From positions 1 to 14,068 of the forward strand of contig CAMEUC010000012.1 of the NCBI GenBank assembly GCA_945937855.1: 14,068 nucleotides of DNA. The letters run 5' to 3'. This DNA is from an uncultured Clostridium sp. Lineage in GTDB: Bacteria > Bacillota > Clostridia > TANB77 > CAG-508. The notes below the pieces were generated by a model. It did no database searches. It saw only the letters and a list, made by a program, of their open reading frames with translations, and was not told the origin of the DNA. The translations under genes were made by a program, and so were the position numbers. Shown here piece after piece: positions 12,725-14,068 of the stretch. Position 1 is the stretch's first letter, and each line of letters opens with the position of its first letter.

Positions 12725-13522
12725 TTAACCTAAAGCCACATCCAGTATCATCATTAATAGAAATCCTGTTATTAATCCTAGTGTAGCTAAATTTTTATTT
12801 TCTCTTACCGATTCTGGTAATAACTCTCTTGCAACTACTATAATCATTGCCCCTGATGCAAAAGCAAGCATAAATGGTAGTATACTTCTTATTGATAGCA
12901 CTAAAATTACTCCTATTATTGCTGATATAGGCTCTACTAATGCTGATGCCTGCCCCAGCATAAAACTTTTAAATCTTGAATACCCTTCACTTCTTAAAGG
13001 TAAAGATACTGCTGCACCTTCTGGGAAGTTTTGAATACCTATCCCTATTGCAAGCATAATAGCACCTACTAAAGTCATTCCTGGAATTCCGCTTGCTATT
13101 CCACCAAATGCAACACCTATTGACATACCTTCTGGTATATTGTGGATTGTGATTGCTGATATTAGTAATATACTTCTTTTTAATGAACTTTTATCGCTAA
13201 TATGTCTTTTATTCCTTAATGTTCTATCTAAAAACTTATCAGATAATAAAACGAATAGTCCTCCAATACCAAAACCTAATGCTGGTAATACCCATTCTAT
13301 GTATCCCAGTTCATTAGATAACTCAAGTGCAGGAGATAATAAAGACCAAAATGATGCAGCAATCATTACCCCAGCACTAAATCCTAGTACCGTATCTAAT
13401 AGTTTTTTGTTCATCTCTTTAAAAAAGCATACTATTAAAGCCCCTAGTGCAGTTACAGCCCAAGTAAATATTGTTGCTATTAACGCTTGAATCACTGGGT
13501 TTAAATTTTCAAACCAATTCAA
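12725..13522 (-). CDS. ZIP family divalent metal transporter
   Basis: 265 residues, eight membrane segments. The metal-binding signatures are in TM4 (HNIPEGMSIG, residues 127-136) and TM5 (NFPEGAAVSLPL, 165-176), as in the bacterial ZupT/GufA branch. Imports Zn2+ and related divalent ions. The start is TTG at 13522 (MNWFEN), 7 nt after GAGGTG; no ATG fits. A CATATTA-CA-TAATATG palindrome (13535-13550) overlaps the leader and could be an operator. No in-frame CGG. Confidence 0.93.
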   Translation of the reverse strand: MNWFENLNPVIQALIATIFTWAVTALGALIVCFFKEMNKKLLDTVLGFSAGVMIAASFWSLLSPALELSNELGYIEWVLPALGFGIGGLFVLLSDKFLDRTLRNKRHISDKSSLKRSILLISAITIHNIPEGMSIGVAFGGIASGIPGMTLVGAIMLAIGIGIQNFPEGAAVSLPLRSEGYSRFKSFMLGQASALVEPISAIIGVILVLSIRSILPFMLAFASGAMIIVVARELLPESVRENKNLATLGLITGFLLMMILDVALG

Positions 13523-13534
13523 ATTAATTCACCT

Positions 13535-13550
13535 CATATTACATAATATG
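13535..13550. promoter_or_regulatory. Palindrome upstream of the ZIP gene, possible operator
   Basis: CATATTA and TAATATG arms around CA, 12 nt before the TTG start and touching the ribosome binding site. It does not match the Fur/Zur consensus I know; any regulator is a guess. Confidence 0.3.
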
Positions 13551-13579
13551 ACAAAAATATTGATTGGTTAATAATGATA

Positions 13580-13613
13580 TAAAAAAATTAGAGGTCATTT
13601 CTAACCTCTAATT
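13580..13613 (-). terminator. tuf terminator
   Basis: AATTAGAGGT (13586-13595) pairs with ACCTCTAATT (13604-13613), followed on the minus strand by a run of T. It lies 16 nt past the tuf stop. Confidence 0.85.
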
Positions 13614-13629
13614 TCTATTTTCTAGAATA

Positions 13630-14068
13630 TTACTCAATTATTTCAGATACGATACCTGAACCAACTGTTCTACCACCTTCACGGATAGCGAATCTTAATC
13701 CTTTTTCCATAGCGATAGGTGTAATTAATTCTATTGTCATTGTGATATTATCTCCTGGCATTACCATTTCTGTTCCTTCTGGTAAATCAACTAAACCTGT
13801 AACGTCTGTTGTTCTGAAGTAGAATTGTGGTCTATAACCATTGAAGAATGGAGTATGTCTTCCACCTTCTTCTTTAGTTAAGACATAAACTTCTGCTTTG
13901 AATTTTGTATGTGGATGTACTGTTCCTGGTTTTGCAAGTACTTGACCTCTTTCAACGTCTTTCTTTTCAATACCTCTTAATAAAACACCAATGTTATCTC
14001 CTGCTTCTGCTTGGTCTAATAATTTTCTGAACATTTCAACACCAGTAACAACTGATTTCTTCTTTTCT
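13630..14068 (-). CDS. tuf: Elongation factor Tu, C-terminal part (cut by the window edge)
   Basis: The last ~145 residues of EF-Tu, covering domains 2-3, reading in from the right edge (EKKKSVVTGVEMFRK...). Signatures: AGDNIGVLLRGI, ERGQVLAKPG, GGRHTPFFNGYRPQFYFRTTDVTG, GDNITMTIELI and RFAIREGGRTVGSGIV. EF-Tu brings aminoacyl-tRNA to the ribosome. The stop is followed by a strong terminator, so it ends its operon. No in-frame CGG; all visible Arg codons are of other types. Confidence 0.97.
   Translation of the reverse strand, partial: EKKKSVVTGVEMFRKLLDQAEAGDNIGVLLRGIEKKDVERGQVLAKPGTVHPHTKFKAEVYVLTKEEGGRHTPFFNGYRPQFYFRTTDVTGLVDLPEGTEMVMPGDNITMTIELITPIAMEKGLRFAIREGGRTVGSGIVSEIIE

Noticed and set aside
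1..14068. CRISPR array, prophage or toxin-antitoxin module
   Set aside because: No regularly spaced short repeats, no phage structural genes, and no toxin partner next to the RHH gene.

Overview
The window looks like a chromosomal segment of a low-GC anaerobic Bacillota, most likely an uncultured gut Clostridia. The case rests on the very AT-rich DNA, strong AGGAGG-type ribosome binding sites, a SleB-type cortex hydrolase, a T-box leader, and the gene set pepP/efp/CD1247-like, plsX/acpP, yqeG and tuf. Almost everything lies on the minus strand. The exceptions are tRNA-Trp with an M23 peptidase gene, a reverse transcriptase, and a small ribbon-helix-helix gene.

Layout from left to right: (1) 1-1500: a T-box leader whose gene lies off the left edge, a sleB-like gene, and a 134-bp tandem repeat built from the tmRNA 3' end. 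(2) 1482-2707: tmRNA (minus), then tRNA-Trp and an M23 endopeptidase (plus). (3) 2683-3736: efp and a zinc-ribbon gene. (4) 4044-7663: a diversity-generating retroelement (DGR) with reverse transcriptase, template repeat (TR), Avd, a MutS-domain-I-like accessory protein, and a pilin-like target carrying the variable repeat (VR). TR and VR are both 111 bp and differ at 14 positions, every one an adenine in the TR sense strand. (5) 7664-8224: leader region with palindromic repeats and a tiny promoter/ORF/terminator unit. (6) 8225-10727: pepP-like M24 peptidase, prepilin peptidase, yqeG. (7) 10822-14068: acpP, an RHH gene, plsX, a ZIP transporter and the end of tuf.

The most striking signal cuts across all regions. 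Six conserved genes (sleB, M23, DGR reverse transcriptase, M24 peptidase, prepilin peptidase, plsX) can only be read full length with a +1 shift, seven shifts in total. Each shift falls exactly at an in-frame CGG followed by A or T, so that skipping the C restores a family-conserved glycine (GGA/GGT). By hand scan, no gene in the window uses CGG as an ordinary in-frame codon, while about 16 out-of-phase CGG triplets lie in intact reading frames. Random sequencing errors or pseudogene decay would not give this pattern. I infer that CGG is unassigned or recoded here and acts as a +1 frameshift (or CGGN quadruplet) signal.

The parts fit together as follows. The DGR would diversify a surface-exposed pilin-like protein, and the nearby prepilin peptidase is a candidate to process it. 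Both the reverse transcriptase and the prepilin peptidase need the +1 event to be made. The DGR block sits between pepP and efp, which are commonly neighbours in Firmicutes, so it is probably an insertion.
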